Of a DNA stretch of 64,000 bases, positions 49,981-62,690 are shown piece after piece. Source of the stretch: Zhengitettix transpicula (Eukaryota > Arthropoda > Insecta > Orthoptera > Tetrigidae). Under the pieces are notes generated by a model. The model worked only from the letters and a program-made list of their open reading frames with translations, was not told the origin of the DNA and ran no database searches. How positions within the stretch are numbered: the first letter of the stretch is position 1; every line of letters begins with the position of its first letter. Location: assembly GCA_037074705.1 (NCBI GenBank), contig CM073595.1, positions 70,480,139 through 70,544,138 on the forward strand. The letters are read 5' to 3'. Made by a program: the position numbers and the translations under genes.

Positions 49981-50859
49981 TTCAAATTTGACACATGAAT
50001 TTTTCTTCCAGTAGATGTTCTTGTGACAACCATCCATTAAAAAAAATTAAAAAATTGTATGACCGAGACTATAGGGACCTAACCTTCAATTCGTTCGTTA
50101 TTTTATATAACTGCTCGTGTTCCTAATTCAGTCCGTTTTATTGACGTTTTTTGACAGTGTCGCACTCAATATATTTTTTATCAAGCATTCTGGTCTCTCT
50201 GGATGTGTGCCAAATACCCTGTACGTCAATTAATTATTCAATGTATGCGTGCTAAATTTATCGAATTCATCAACACACGAACACTTGAATATCACCTGTG
50301 TATATTTAATTTATTCCCTCGTTGCTCACAAACGGGTAAAAGATGGCAGAAACTCTTTGCTGAATCGATAGAAATTTCTAACGGGTAATCATGGAAAGAA
50401 ATAATATTTTACATCGTTTACATTTGTTTAATTTGTAAGTAATTAATTGAATCACGTGTGATTTTTGTGTATTTAATTCATTATTATTGTTTCACAAACA
50501 AATATAACTTGGCGTTGAAAAGATAAATTAAAAATTAGCTTATTTATGAACGTAGAAAAAGTAAGATAAAGTTATTGGTGTACCTCAGTGAGTATGTGAT
50601 AATAAAATAAATATCAAGAATCGTTTTAATTATCAAGACTATCCTTATCTCCGATGGTTGTCATAGTTCCTTTTCAGGTCTTACCTAAATTACGTCTTAT
50701 TTGCGGAGATAAATGATTATCAGCGGACGGAAAATAATATTAATTTACATTAAAGTGAATCAAATAAACACAAGACTAATTTTGCAATATAACACATAGT
50801 TCAAATACGTTAGTCTTACACGTGTGATTACTCCCAGACATTTTAGATAACTCTAACAC

Positions 50860-51222
50860 CTTTGGTTTATAATTTTCACCCTTACCACCCTTACACCTAG
50901 GGGTTAAACCTTAATTTAACCAAAACTGAACTAAGCAGCTAACATTACAACGGATTCAACACCAATCTCGGCCGTTATCTCAGTAATTTTAACACCTTTC
51001 ACCCCACCCCCTAGGACTGTTCTTGTACCGTCAGGGGTTGAAAACATCCAGAGTGACATTATGAATCTGAACGACCGTGTAAACCATATATTTGTCGCCA
51101 ATATAGGCCATTATGACATATTTAGAAAACGCCAACCCCCCCCCCCCATAGGTGCTACAGTTGGGGGTTGTTCCTCGATTCTGATACGTGTACCAAATTG
51201 GTTAAATTTTGTTGCATGCATT
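50860..51222 (+). mobile_element. Family R interspersed repeat, copy H (divergent)
   Basis: More diverged plus-strand copy. The modules are in the same order: CAACACCAATCTCGGCCGTT, TTTCACCCCACCCCCTA, TTGTACCGTCAGGGGTTGAA, TCGCCAATATAGGCCATTAT, a C12 run at 51136-51147, TTGGGGGTTGTTCC, and ACGTGTACCAAATTGGTTAA. The collinear order despite many substitutions indicates an old copy or sister subfamily. Confidence 0.6.
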
Positions 51223-51224
51223 AA

Positions 51225-52529
51225 TGAGTAAATTAATTTACAATATTAATCATATATAATAAGATAACATATTAATATATTATAGTAATATTATAATTTA
51301 TTTCGCGAAAACACGTACCTTTAGGGAAAATGGTACACCGGGAAGATTCACTTTCGGCAAATGTTATTCCGTATATTGTTGTCAGGAAAACGTTCTTCAT
51401 GCAAGTGTGTTTGTTCTAGACTCTGTAACAGCATATACTTGTACAATTAATTATTTTTAAAATATATTATAGCGGCTTACGTACGTTTCTCTGATTTCTT
51501 CTCCTTTCATTGATGTGTGTAACACTAAGATTGTGTCCTGGTCATCGCCTATCAACAAAAAAGTACTGAAAAATTATTATGTGAAATCGTTTCCTTCAAT
51601 ATTTATTTACTACGTGTCTGTAGTATGATAATGATGTTTTCCCAAAACAATTTTTTATTTTATATAATAATTTTGACAATATGGCACTGTTTTTAGGTTT
51701 ATATAATACCTTCGTTTTATTTTTAGAAATCAGATTAATATTTATCCATGAATGGTTGCGATGAATTCAGTTACTATTACAAACAATTGTCAAATTGTGA
51801 AGCGACAATGGCATATGGCAACATAATACAAATTCTGCTGACTGATTGCATTTCTGTCGTTGAGAGAACAATTCCATTCGTAAATGGTTATTAATTACTT
51901 CTGTTTCAAATGGTGGGGTTGTTTAATACGGAGCCACGTGTACCTTTGTGAAGTCAGATGTTTTGGAAGGTGGCACAGAATTTTAACTGTGTGGTTGTCA
52001 TGCACAACAAAATGAATATCTTATTCTCGCAGCAGGGTGCGTACTCATCCAACAGGAGTTCTTTGAATATCAGAGCGGTAAGGAACGTTCAGTGATTTAA
52101 ATCCCCTTCTGGAACATGTGCGATGTTCCGCAATTCATCCAATATATAAATGCTGAAACAATTGTAGCGTATCCCTTGTTTCAGTCGCTTTCATTCAATA
52201 ACGGTATTAAATTCAGGGGATTAGTTGTCATGTGGCCAGTTATTTTACACAAAACGTATCTCCGTAGTAGGGTTTTCTATTTACTCACGTCGCCACGTTC
52301 TTAAAGTATTGTAACAAATCTCTGCGTGTAATTTAGGAAACGACTCAATCAAATCCAGTAAACAAAAATATTCTTCGGCTGGTTGATGGGGGAAATAAGG
52401 TACCTTTAGTAATATTGGAGACATTATACAGACTTATAGGCGTCAAAGGCCTAGAAAATACAAATATATATATCCCCTTCTCCCTAACTTTAAATTTTTC
52501 ATTTTCCACCCCATTTCTTCTATATGAAT
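51225..52529. other. A+T-rich stretch, no gene seen
   Basis: No recognised gene or repeat. Confidence 0.5.
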
Positions 52530-52795
52530 TTAGACTTGGACGAGCCAATAATTCGGTGGTCTTCCTCCTTTTATCTTGTATGTGGTTGCCATTATATTAT
52601 TTTCTTCGGACCATCTACGACCTCCCATCATTTTTATATGTGCATACCATTTCAATCGTCGTTCCTCTATTACATCCATGACTTTTTTTCTTTTTATCTC
52701 TTCATTCCTAATATTTTCTATTTGTCAAAGTCTACAACATCATCTTAAGAAGTCAATTTCAACAACTTCGAATTTCTGTCTGTATTTACCATATC
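52530..52795 (-). pseudogene. Dead LINE: reverse-transcriptase C-terminal remnant
   Basis: Minus-strand translation in one frame with two in-frame stops shows the same ORF2 C-terminal region as 26075-26620. KFEVVEIDFLR (near 52750-52785) is followed, after a stop, by QIENIRNEEIKRKKV, then VIEERRLKWYAHIKMM and, after a divergent stretch, KGGRPPNYW, corresponding to the canonical RLxWxGHVxRM and GRPxxxW motifs. The match begins at the segment just after the YGCEsW-type motif and ends near 52535. The copy is short, truncated at both ends and on the same strand as the other remnant. Plus-strand open frames over 52415-52827 are antisense readings. Confidence 0.75.
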
Positions 52796-55700
52796 TGTGC
52801 TACATAGAAAAAGTATCTTTTGAATAATCTTCCGTCCATTTTACTACTTAATGTGTAAACTCTAGAGTTTACAAACATAAAATGAGTTTGAAACCAAAAT
52901 AATTAATCAACACAGGATTATCAACACATGCTAAATCCTTACATCATCTATTCAATTTTGACAAGTGAATAATACTGCATAAATATAATTCTAATGGAAA
53001 CTGAGAACAGCTGAAGCTATCTATATATAATTTGGAAAGAGATAATATTGTCAGTTATAAAAACGAAGGTAGTGAAATTGGAACATTTTACGCTGACATT
53101 CTAAAATACGTCAAATAAAATAATAAAAAAATACCTCTTTTCATTAATGCAAATATAAATTACTTGTTTCCTATTATTGACAATTATGTACGATTTTATT
53201 GATTTTTATACATATAAGAAGATAAAAATGACTCAATTATTTTCATAATTGTTAAAGATAATTCCGTACTTTGATTTTTGAAATGTGGTAAATTTTTAAA
53301 AATATGTGTGTGCACTTATAAATTATATTTTACTTTTTAGATTGACTAAAATTTTATAATTGTTAACACGATATATATCGATACTTTGTTACAATTGTGA
53401 TAGATTATAATTTTGACCTTATCTAGTCATAACATCAAATGACACTGGATAGACAACAGGTCAAGCGAACTTAGTTAGAAGATCGGATTAGTTTTTAAGT
53501 TTTTAGTTATTAACTGATATTTGACTGAGAGATCTTGAGGAATTGTTTTAAAATAATTTTTATGTACGTATTAAAATGAATGTATACAATTATAAAATTG
53601 TTGGACTTACGAATTGTAATTACGACTGTTTTTTTTATTAATACGGTAAATTAACGAGCATAACAGAAAATTAAAATATTCTATTTGATTTTAATTCTTA
53701 TATTGTTTTACATTTTATTATTCCTTACAACATTTAAAATAGAAGAATGTTTATATTAGATAACTTTTTAGAAGAAGACAAAGTGTGATATAAATATTAT
53801 ACTGTTTGTTCCTTTCATCACTTTTGATAATAAATTCTGATTCCATAGAAACTTAGCAAAACAACCTCATGAAAGTACAAAAATTTGAAAACATGAATAA
53901 AATAAATTATTTCATTAAATTTAAAATGCTTAATATTTTATATATACTGAATTACTTAGCTTAATGTAACTTTTACAAGCACGAAATAACTATTTTCTGG
54001 TAGTTCTTTTTAACTACTTCATATATCCCAGTATTCAAAAGATACATTGCAATTTCGTAGCTGTATTTGACTTTAATTTTGTTCTCTGTCACCGATTTGC
54101 AGATTTGCAGCTATATATTTTCCACAGTAAAGTAAATAAACTCTGTTTGCCGTTCCACGTAATTATGGTTGAAAACAATCTACAGTCGTGCAATGAGGAC
54201 GCACATAATATTGACAAAGAATGTATTAAATTAGTATAAAGTTGAAAATAAAATTAAATTTAGCAATTAATAACAGGTAATAAATTTCTATGAATTTTAG
54301 TTCACCTACATGAATGTTTCTAGATTTAGGAATCGGTTCAGATGCTTATTTGAATTTCAGATTATATTTGTTAATAGTTAAAGATATTAACGTATTGTGA
54401 GACTATTTAAAGGGCCCCTTGAAACAGAACGTAAATTTTGTTATTTTATCATTTTATTCTGTAGTGTACCAAAGTGGAATAAATTAATTGGGGTTATTTT
54501 ATTTTATTAGTTATATATTTTAATTTATATTAAGAAATAAAATATCATGAGCTGTTAATATTCTAGACTTGAGTCTGCCGAGGGTCATTGCTCCTTTTCC
54601 AGGTACTCAGAGAAACAAAATAAACCGGCGCGGCATCCCTTTGTACATATTAAAATATTGAGTGTCAGGGCTAGTCTAATTTTTGGTCACATAATTTTAG
54701 CACCTTTCTGACACATGTTTCAGTTTATGAAGAAGTTGGGTTTTGAAGAGGAAGTTAATTTTCAAGTTTCGGTTGGTGATTATTGGGCTTGGAGATTGAG
54801 TTTTTGAGGAAATTGTGGAAATGTCCTGCTGACGAGAGTCTGTAGGCCAGTTCGGTGACCATTTTCCAGTAAATACGAGGGATATACATATTTGTCACGA
54901 AGATAGTTTGACAATAAAGTATCATATTTATTTGTGAGTTACAAATTTTCGGTTAGTAAATTAATAGCAGTGTTGTTAAATTTAATATCAAGAATTTCGG
55001 ATATAATCCTGGTGTCGACATCAAAAATTTTATTACAATGCAAATAAAATTAAACTTAGAAATTGGGGTAGTATGTTTCAGAACGACGGATTGTTTATAA
55101 ATCTTGAGTTTGGTTTTGAATATATGTTCTTTGAAACGAATTTAATGACTGTTTAGTTCGCTCTATGTAGCATGAAATACAATCAGTGGAATAGATATTG
55201 TAAACAACGAAAAGTTTTTATAGAAATCTTTACAGGAAAGTTTATTCTTCTTAATGGTTTATTAATTTAAGAATAATTCGACAGAGTAGTTTCACGATTT
55301 CATCGTTAATAAAGGCCGTTCCAGGGTATTTTCCACTCACTTCAGTGATTCCAAGCGTTATTGAAAATAGGAGTTATTCGTAATGAACCGAAGCTAATAA
55401 TTAATATGTTTCTGTGGTTTGCGCATAATCGTTGTTTCATCCAGTCATACAAAATTTACAAATAAAGCTCCGTCGAGTCGATTTTCTTTACGTCGCACCT
55501 GTTGCACGCAACTCTGATCGATCTACCTGGAAGTTTTAGTTTCCCTTTGCAAAAAGCTGTAAAAGACACGGGTAAAACAGACTTCGGAGAAAACTTCCCT
55601 CTTCTCTTTTTATGAAATGTTTTCACCTGTATAGCTTTCTTCTCGTTATCTTCTCGCAGTACCTTTCCTCTCCTCCCGGTTTCCAGGAAATTGTACTTTG

Positions 55701-57705
55701 AAAATATTTTCCGGTTTTCTTATTTCACAATTACGTCACTGGAGAGCGCCAAAGCACATTCAACGTAGGTTTCATGAGTTTAGAAGTTATGCTGTATTTT
55801 TTTATCCTTCCCTCAAATCAAATCAGATGAATTATTCGCAACATTGGATTCATTTTGGCTTTCCAATCTAACCCCGACATTTTATATAATTGTGTCAATG
55901 CATATTTACCGTTCGCGGTTGCCTTACCACTGCGTTATTCTACAAAGTCACCTTGTAATTACACTGGGCAAATGACAATATTTATAACTAATATAATAGT
56001 GATACGTGTAATTTGGTTTATGTGTTCTACAAACAAATATTAGTTCCAATAATACACATTAAATGACATTTGTAATCATTTTTCTGACAGACAATCGTCG
56101 AGATGATTGATCCCGCTGTTGTTGGTTTTTGTAACACTAGTAATGTATTGCTGATAATTAATCAGTTTTCGACTTAATGGCTCGAAATTTCACAGTCAAA
56201 TTATTCCTTTCTCTGTTTGTTGAAAACTGAAGGAACAACACGATTGAACCTAGCGCCAACAATTTGCGAAAATGCCAGGGAGAATTCGATACGCGAAAAC
56301 AGAAAGTTGTTTTTTTTGTTCTACATTTATATCCTACTAAAAATTGCTTGAAATTTATTTAAACACAAGAGTAGCTACTTTAAGATAATTCCAAATTTGA
56401 GCGGAAAATGATTTACTGATTACGTAGAGTTTCTCCGGTAAACAAACGGTTATAAAATTTATTCAAATTATTACCAAAGATTCATATGGATGATAGCCAA
56501 ATCAGACAAAATAAATGATTATATAAATACCACACAAAGTTTCTGGGATCCTTGTCTATTTCATAAGGTGCGTAGAAGACCCTAGACGGACATAACTGCA
56601 CTCGTCAGTTGACAAAACTCAAAAGAAATCAGACGTAATTTTTTTTATTAATAACCAAAGATGTTGTATAGATAATTAAATTTTAAGTTTAAAATTAATT
56701 TTTAAATCGACCCCCCCCCCCCCCCCAATACAGATCATCGACATAGGGCACTTTGGTGACCCCTGTCAAAGAATATTTCAGCACTTTTTAATATGTTTCG
56801 GCGGTTCCTCTGTCGTTGAACAGGAACTATCAAATTAGTATTTTGCTTGTACATCATTGCGTAAAGTACCGGCAATTTGTCTGCCATTCAGGGCAACGAC
56901 GGAAGTCAAAGATAAATCCATGTGGTTTATAGTACAGAATCGAAACGATATGATTGAAAAAAAACTGACGATCCGTGGAGGACTGCGTGAAATATTCCCA
57001 GCAGCCACGCGTCTATAATCAGTTTGATGTGTCTGCCTCTGCAGTGGCTATTCATCACTATCATGCCAAAGTAATGGATAAAAAACACGCTATTTTTCAG
57101 CGGGAGTTCCCCTTTATCTGTATTGTGCTGCTTATATCCAGAGTTGGACAGAACGGGTTCCATAAAATGGAAATAAAACTCCGAACGAGGTGTTTAAATT
57201 ATTCACAGAACATACATTAAGGAAAATATATTGATGCTGTAAATCACTTTGACCTGGGACATAGTTTTTTATCACCTATAACATTTCGTATTGAAGAATT
57301 TGATGCCAGCTCAGAAGCAACACGATATGCAGGGGACGCGAATCTTTCCTGTCACTAATACAATTTTTTTTCTATTCCCAATTCCGCTTCATTATGTTCC
57401 AAACACAGACGTAAAATTTTACGATTCTAAGATTCATATAGAAAGCATTGCCCGACTGGGAATTCCTCACTACAGCGTTGCCAAGTTTTTGAAGAACCTT
57501 TCATTTGATAAAGACGTTGTGGTTTATTCCTTTTGCTAAAAAATTTACACACTTTTTCCTTTGTTTAAAGAAAAAATACTATTGAATCTTAGAAGTTTAC
57601 TGCAGTTAAATCCACTAATATTGAGTATATATTTCTTCTCGTGGACGTATAATTTAGCAAAACTCACACAAACAATACATCGTTAATCGTTATCAAGTTT
57701 ATAAT
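52796..57705. other. A+T-rich stretch, no gene seen
   Basis: About 5 kb without a recognised gene or repeat family apart from the C16 run at 56711-56726. GC-richer patches (54560-54650, 55440-55750, 56740-57160) show only short unrecognised frames such as 55855-56043, 56927-57220 and 57291-57539. Confidence 0.5.
56711..56726. repeat. Poly-C run (C16)
   Basis: Sixteen consecutive C bases on the plus strand in A+T-rich surroundings. Confidence 0.9.
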
Positions 57706-58055
57706 TTACTATCTGGGTGCCCGGGTTGTTATAATTAAACTGTGACATCCACAACCCCGAATTTGACGCCAATCTCGGTTGTTTTGCGATATTTTAATGT
57801 AACGCCTCTTCACCCTCACCCCTAAAGGTGCTCCCATGCCGAAAGGGGTGGAAATTATACAATATAAACATCAAGATAAACACTGTCAATCTTCTCGACC
57901 ATGAAAAATATTTATCCAGCGCAAATATTGGCCGTTTGACCATGTTTGAAAATTTCCATTCCCTTACCTATATGTGGTAGATATGTCTTACCCCCACAAT
58001 GTTTGTTTTCGGTTCATTTGTATGCGGATCATACATACACACAAACAGTATTATA
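57706..58055 (+). mobile_element. Family R interspersed repeat, copy I
   Basis: Well-preserved plus copy. ACTATCTGGGTGCCCGGGTT shows a deletion of the CGGCGTTGC part of the 5' module. Then come CCACAACCCCGAATTTGACG, GCCAATCTCGGTTGTTTTGC, GTGCTCCCATGCCGAAAGGG, GCGCAAATATTGGCCGTTTG and ATGTGGTAGATATGTCTTAC, followed by a shortened 3' end with ACATACACACAAACA. Confidence 0.85.
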
Positions 58056-58059
58056 TTTC

Positions 58060-59346
58060 GGGTGAATTCGGTACAATTCAGATTTAAATGTCGAAAGATG
58101 ATTTTGGTTGTGCTAGTCTTAATATCCTTCTTTCTGTTCACCTTCCAGTTATCATTCTTTCTCGTTTTCATTTCATCAAATATTTAAGTTGAACACTTTC
58201 TTTGCCTCGATATTTTGCCTTTCATACGTCTGGAGCAGATCTTACTTCTCAACTGCCTACTATATTCTTACTTTTACGAAAAGTATGTTAATAACCGGAA
58301 AACATGGGACAGGATTAGTGACTTCCAATGTTAGAAGGAAAATGTAAATCATAAAATTGAGTGAGCAAAATTGCGAAAATTTTTGTTAGTTTTTAATGAA
58401 TTCGCCCTTAATTTTTTAAAGAAAATATATCTATGATGTGAATCATATGAATTTCGTCTCTGGAAATGGATGCCTAGTCTTTCAGTTACTTGAATCATTT
58501 ATGTAACAATCCACAATATTTTTAAGCAAACTTGAATTTAATTTATTACAAATAAGATCCAAGACCTGAAAGTGATTTCTTTGGTAAGAGGTTAAACTTT
58601 TTAAAAAATAATATATCTTTGTGTTCGATTTTATTTTTCTCTTAACAAAATTTTTTCTGTCATTTATTCGTTACGTTAGTATTATACAGTTCGGTCATTA
58701 ACGTATATCGAATGAAACTCCAATCTCCGAATATAATTTTCAATCGATTTAAGAACAACTACCATTTTTTACAGAATTTAGACTCTGTAGGAAGTCCAAT
58801 CAAATGTGGACACGTTTTCACTGAACTAATTAACTCGAAAAAGTGTAATAATTCGTAATTTACCTGATCAAGTAAATCACATATTTGCACTATCCCATTA
58901 GAGATGTGGATCGCTGTGAATAATTTGTAACTTCTCTGTGGCGTATGAACACAGTAATGCGCTTTAGTTCAAATACGCTTAACCAACGTTTATACAAGTT
59001 GATCCAGAACATACATTGGTGTTACCGCTGGCTGTTGCTGATCCATTTGAAACTTGGAACACGTATTTTTCTTCCTTAAATAATCATTTTATTAAACTTC
59101 TAAATCAGAAAATCTCTTTTCTTGTGGGTCAAGAACGATAAATAAATAAAACATAAAGATATTAGATGGTTTACTCGAAGTTGATTTGGAAAATTTTGTG
59201 TCCAGTAGTCGGTAGTTACATAAATTACGATTCATTCAGCTTTCAATTATTTCTTAATTAAATTTAAATCACATAAAAAATTGTATTTTATTAAGGTACC
59301 AACGAATATTAAAAATCTGTATAAAGGTAAAAAAATTGGCAGCCTT
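58060..59346. other. A+T-rich stretch, no gene seen
   Basis: No recognised feature. Confidence 0.5.
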
Positions 59347-59730
59347 GTTTACTAGCTGTGTGCACAGCGTTGCCCGGGTTGTCATAATTATACCCAGATT
59401 TGACTCCAATCTCGGTTGTTTTCACCCCCACCCCACCCCTAAGGTTGCTCTCCACCTGTACCAAAAGAGATTGAAATTGTACACAAAAAACATCGGCAGA
59501 ATCACTATTAATCTCATTAACCCCCAAAAAGATAATGGACGCAAATATCGGCCGTTTGAGCATGTTTGAAAATTTCCAGCCCCGTCCACGCATGTGCCTT
59601 AACTGCACAGTGTTTGTTTCCGGTTTGAGAGGAACACGTGAACAAAATTTGGTCAAATTTGCTTTACGGATATAGATTTTTATGCGGAACATACGAACAC
59701 ACATACATTATATATATATTAGGTTCTTAA
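59347..59730 (+). mobile_element. Family R interspersed repeat, copy J (near full length)
   Basis: ACTAGCTGTGTGCACAGCG at 59350-59368, then GTTGCCCGGGTTGTCATAAT, TTGACTCCAATCTCGGTTGT, CACCCCCACCCCACCCCTAA, GGACGCAAATATCGGCCGTT, CCGGTTTGAGAGGAACACGT and TTTTATGCGGAACATACGAA, ending in CA and TA microsatellite at about 59695-59722. The 131-codon minus-strand open frame (59309-59704), the longest in the window, lies almost wholly in this repeat and is not regarded as a gene. Confidence 0.85.
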
Positions 59731-60065
59731 ACAGTCCGCTTGCTGTAAAAGTTTCAAATCTTCTTGAATTTCATTAATATTTTCTGTCGTTTTTACCTAT
59801 AGAGGACTATTTAATACAGATATTTATACGACTTTAAGAAAAAGACAATTTTTAAATGGTTCTTCATTTCTATTTTTACTACTGCTTTTAAATAAAATTG
59901 AATTTGACGGAATTTATACATAAGAATTTTATTTTTTAACTTAAAATAACCTACAAGATTCTGACCCTGTATTATTTTCTGAAACGGTGCCATAACTCTA
60001 TTTAACGTACTCAGTGTACAGACTCAAGCATTTCCGGAATTCGAGATGAGTTATTTGTCGATTAT

Positions 60066-60140
60066 CCCAAGACGTTTCGGTGGCCACTGCTGACGGCATC
60101 TTCCGTTGAAGTTTCGTCCAGAACCATCGCGAAACGTTAA
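60066..60140 (-). mobile_element. Hammerhead-like retroelement tail, inverted-repeat family
   Basis: GACGTTTCG (60071-60079) is mirrored by CGAAACGTT (60129-60137). On the minus strand GGAAGA is followed by GCC, a loop of GTCAGCAGT, GGC, then CACCGAAACGTC. The right-hand part of stem II has diverged, since an ancestral GATGCC/GGCATC would pair fully. It has the same architecture as 2150-2262. Confidence 0.5.
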
Positions 60141-60145
60141 CTTTT

Positions 60146-62647
60146 ATGATTAATGTAAAGTTATTTTAAATGTTTTTTTATGTTACGTGCTACATTGATT
60201 TCCATAGCCTTACGACGAAGACTTTACACTAACATCTACCTGAGGTCCGATTTATTAAAAAAAAATGGTCTGAAACTGCTAATTACTAACATGACACACC
60301 TCTGATAATTTTTTCCATTTCTTGTCTATTTTCCTCATGTCCTTGACCCCGCTTTGAACGGTATTTTCCAAACTCCCGGCCCTTTCAGTTCAATGCTGCT
60401 ATAAATTTTCAGACTTCAACTAACATTAAAATAGTTCTCCGTAGTAAAATCTAATTGCTGGGAGCCACTAAATATTATTTATGTCTGCCTGAAGTGTCCA
60501 TTTAACTTACAGATCTGTTTACGTTGAACAACTACTCCGTCTTTTAATTTTGGACGCCTAACCTTTGCAATAACATGATCTTGGCTTCAAATTAAATATT
60601 AGCACCCATTGCTAAAATTCTACCGCCTCTCCACCGTTATTACTAAATCTGCAATTATACAAATAATAAAATATCATAGGCTAATCAAAAATTGTGATAT
60701 TGACGATTATGTAATTTTCTAAATTAACCATAATAATAAAAAATTATTTTGAGTTTATTTTCGAATACCAAGTGACCCTTACATCCAACTATCGATTACT
60801 ATCGTGTTTCTTTGTTAATAAAACGTTATTAAACAAAAGAAACTATTACAAAGATTCCATTTAAAATGATCCAGGCTGTTCCTGTTCCATCCTATGACTT
60901 TCAAAGGAAAACTTTTCTTATCAGATGCATTTAAAAGGATTCAAATTCGAGTTCCAAGCTTTACTTTTTATCCATAATATTAGTCCATGAAGCATAACAA
61001 CTTTTTTATCATAATACACCTTACGGTAGTTTCAGTTCTACTAAGAATCTTGAGGATGTAGTTTTTTCCCCCCGTAACAGAAGAAAACCTTCTGGAACAT
61101 TCTGCTACAGAAGAACGATGAGCGATCACCCGCCATGTCACGGGCAACTTAACAGCTTCGCAGCGCAATCAATGCTACACAAGCTTACTGATACAAAAAT
61201 AAAACTAATATGCTCCATTATTCTCTCTAAAAGTCAATCTTGTGCATATTTATTCAGAAAGTTTAAGGTTTAACATGTATTTAAATTTTTAGGATATAAA
61301 AAACAAGGCATACGAAATAAGTTTTTATATGATTACCTGAATATACTCAAACGCAAATAAATGATGTTATATTTTCAGTACTTGAAGACTCAGTCTTTTC
61401 TGTAGTATATTTCACGTATATCAGTTCCCTTGGTCAAGTTTAATATATTACAAAAATTCCTGCTGCTTCCATTTCTGGAATTTATTCGACATATCTTGTT
61501 ACTAAAAGATTCTGTAAAATTTATCATTTCGTATGGATCTGAGTTATGCATTCTTGGGTAGCGAGATGTTCGATCCAAGGCATGTTACCTTCAGTAATTT
61601 ACTCAAGTGATCCTCTGAAATGACCCACTTATAAAATTTTTAAATAACACTTAATATGTTTGTGTCAAAAAATAGAAGGTATAGTAATGAGTAACTTCGC
61701 TTTTACACTCCCTCCGAGTCGTTATTAACGGTTGTTGAATCCTGTCAAGACCAGTTCTGCTGAGCAGCGACTGAACATTGCATATTGCATCGAGCCATTC
61801 CCCCTCACCCTAGGTGCATGTCCTCCAACAGATCTGCGCCTGTTTGATCTGTGAACCAAGCAGAAATTTTCCGGAAGCTTAGTACTGCGTGCCCTTTCCA
61901 AACTACAGCTCCATGAAATATGGGATTGTGCAATAAATTCGCAATAAACCCCTTTTTATGAAATAAAACGTCAAAATATTTTGGTCAAAGTTAAACTTGC
62001 ATTAGTACAGTTTTTGCTTCGTGTAACTTGATGTACTTTGATCTAATAAAATATTAAATGTGTCTATTGAAAGTATATTAATTTTCTGAAAAACTTTGTT
62101 GTTTCATCAAGTGATCCAAAAAATGCAAGAACCGCACCGCACAAACCAGGTGACACACGTAAAATAATAGCAATAACAATTTTAAACGCATATATTATAT
62201 GAAGCCAAAGAGTGGTCAGCCTAAATTAAAAGATCACAAACATTGTTGAGTCTGTAACGTATTTTATTTGCGTGGATTGTACTGAAAAGATTATTCATAA
62301 AAAATTTTTTTGCTAACTAAATTATAAAATCATTAAAAGGGTTATTGAAGTTTTGGTTATTAGGGCGATTACTTCAGGGTATTATATACAAGAAAAACAA
62401 ATGAAGACATTATTTCGTTCAAATGAAAGGACCATGACTCGTGGGCGACGTGTTGCAGAAATCTCGTCAAACGCATTTCGATGTGGAAATACAGACACAC
62501 CTGATTGTTTTTCTCTCGTCGGCCAGGAGCATCGACGGCAGGTACCTGGTTCCTTCGAGCTTCCTTCCTGCTCAGCGACACGTAGTCTCGAATTCGGGCA
62601 ATGAATTCCAGTTCATTGGTTGTGGATGTCCTCAGATGCATTGGGTT

Positions 62648-62648
<1 letters not shown>
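60146..62648. other. Stretch without recognised gene
   Basis: No recognised gene. GC-richer blocks at 61700-61900 and 62430-62640 carry only short overlapping frames on both strands. Confidence 0.45.

Positions 62649-62687
<39 letters not shown>
62649..62687. repeat. (CT)n microsatellite
   Basis: Uninterrupted 39-base CT tract. Its reverse complement gives the artefactual RE-repeat start of the minus-strand frame at 62369-62689. Confidence 0.98.

Positions 62688-62690
<3 letters not shown>

Noticed and set aside
52415..52827. Overlapping plus-strand frames rich in hydrophobic residues (possible membrane protein)
   Set aside because: They are antisense to the LINE ORF2 remnant, and the hydrophobicity comes from complementing charged codons.
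59309..59704. 131-codon minus-strand open frame
   Set aside because: It lies almost entirely in family R copy J and reads the repeat in antisense.
62369..62689. 106-codon minus-strand frame beginning with RE repeats
   Set aside because: The start is a translation of the CT microsatellite, and the overlapping plus-strand frames are equally open.
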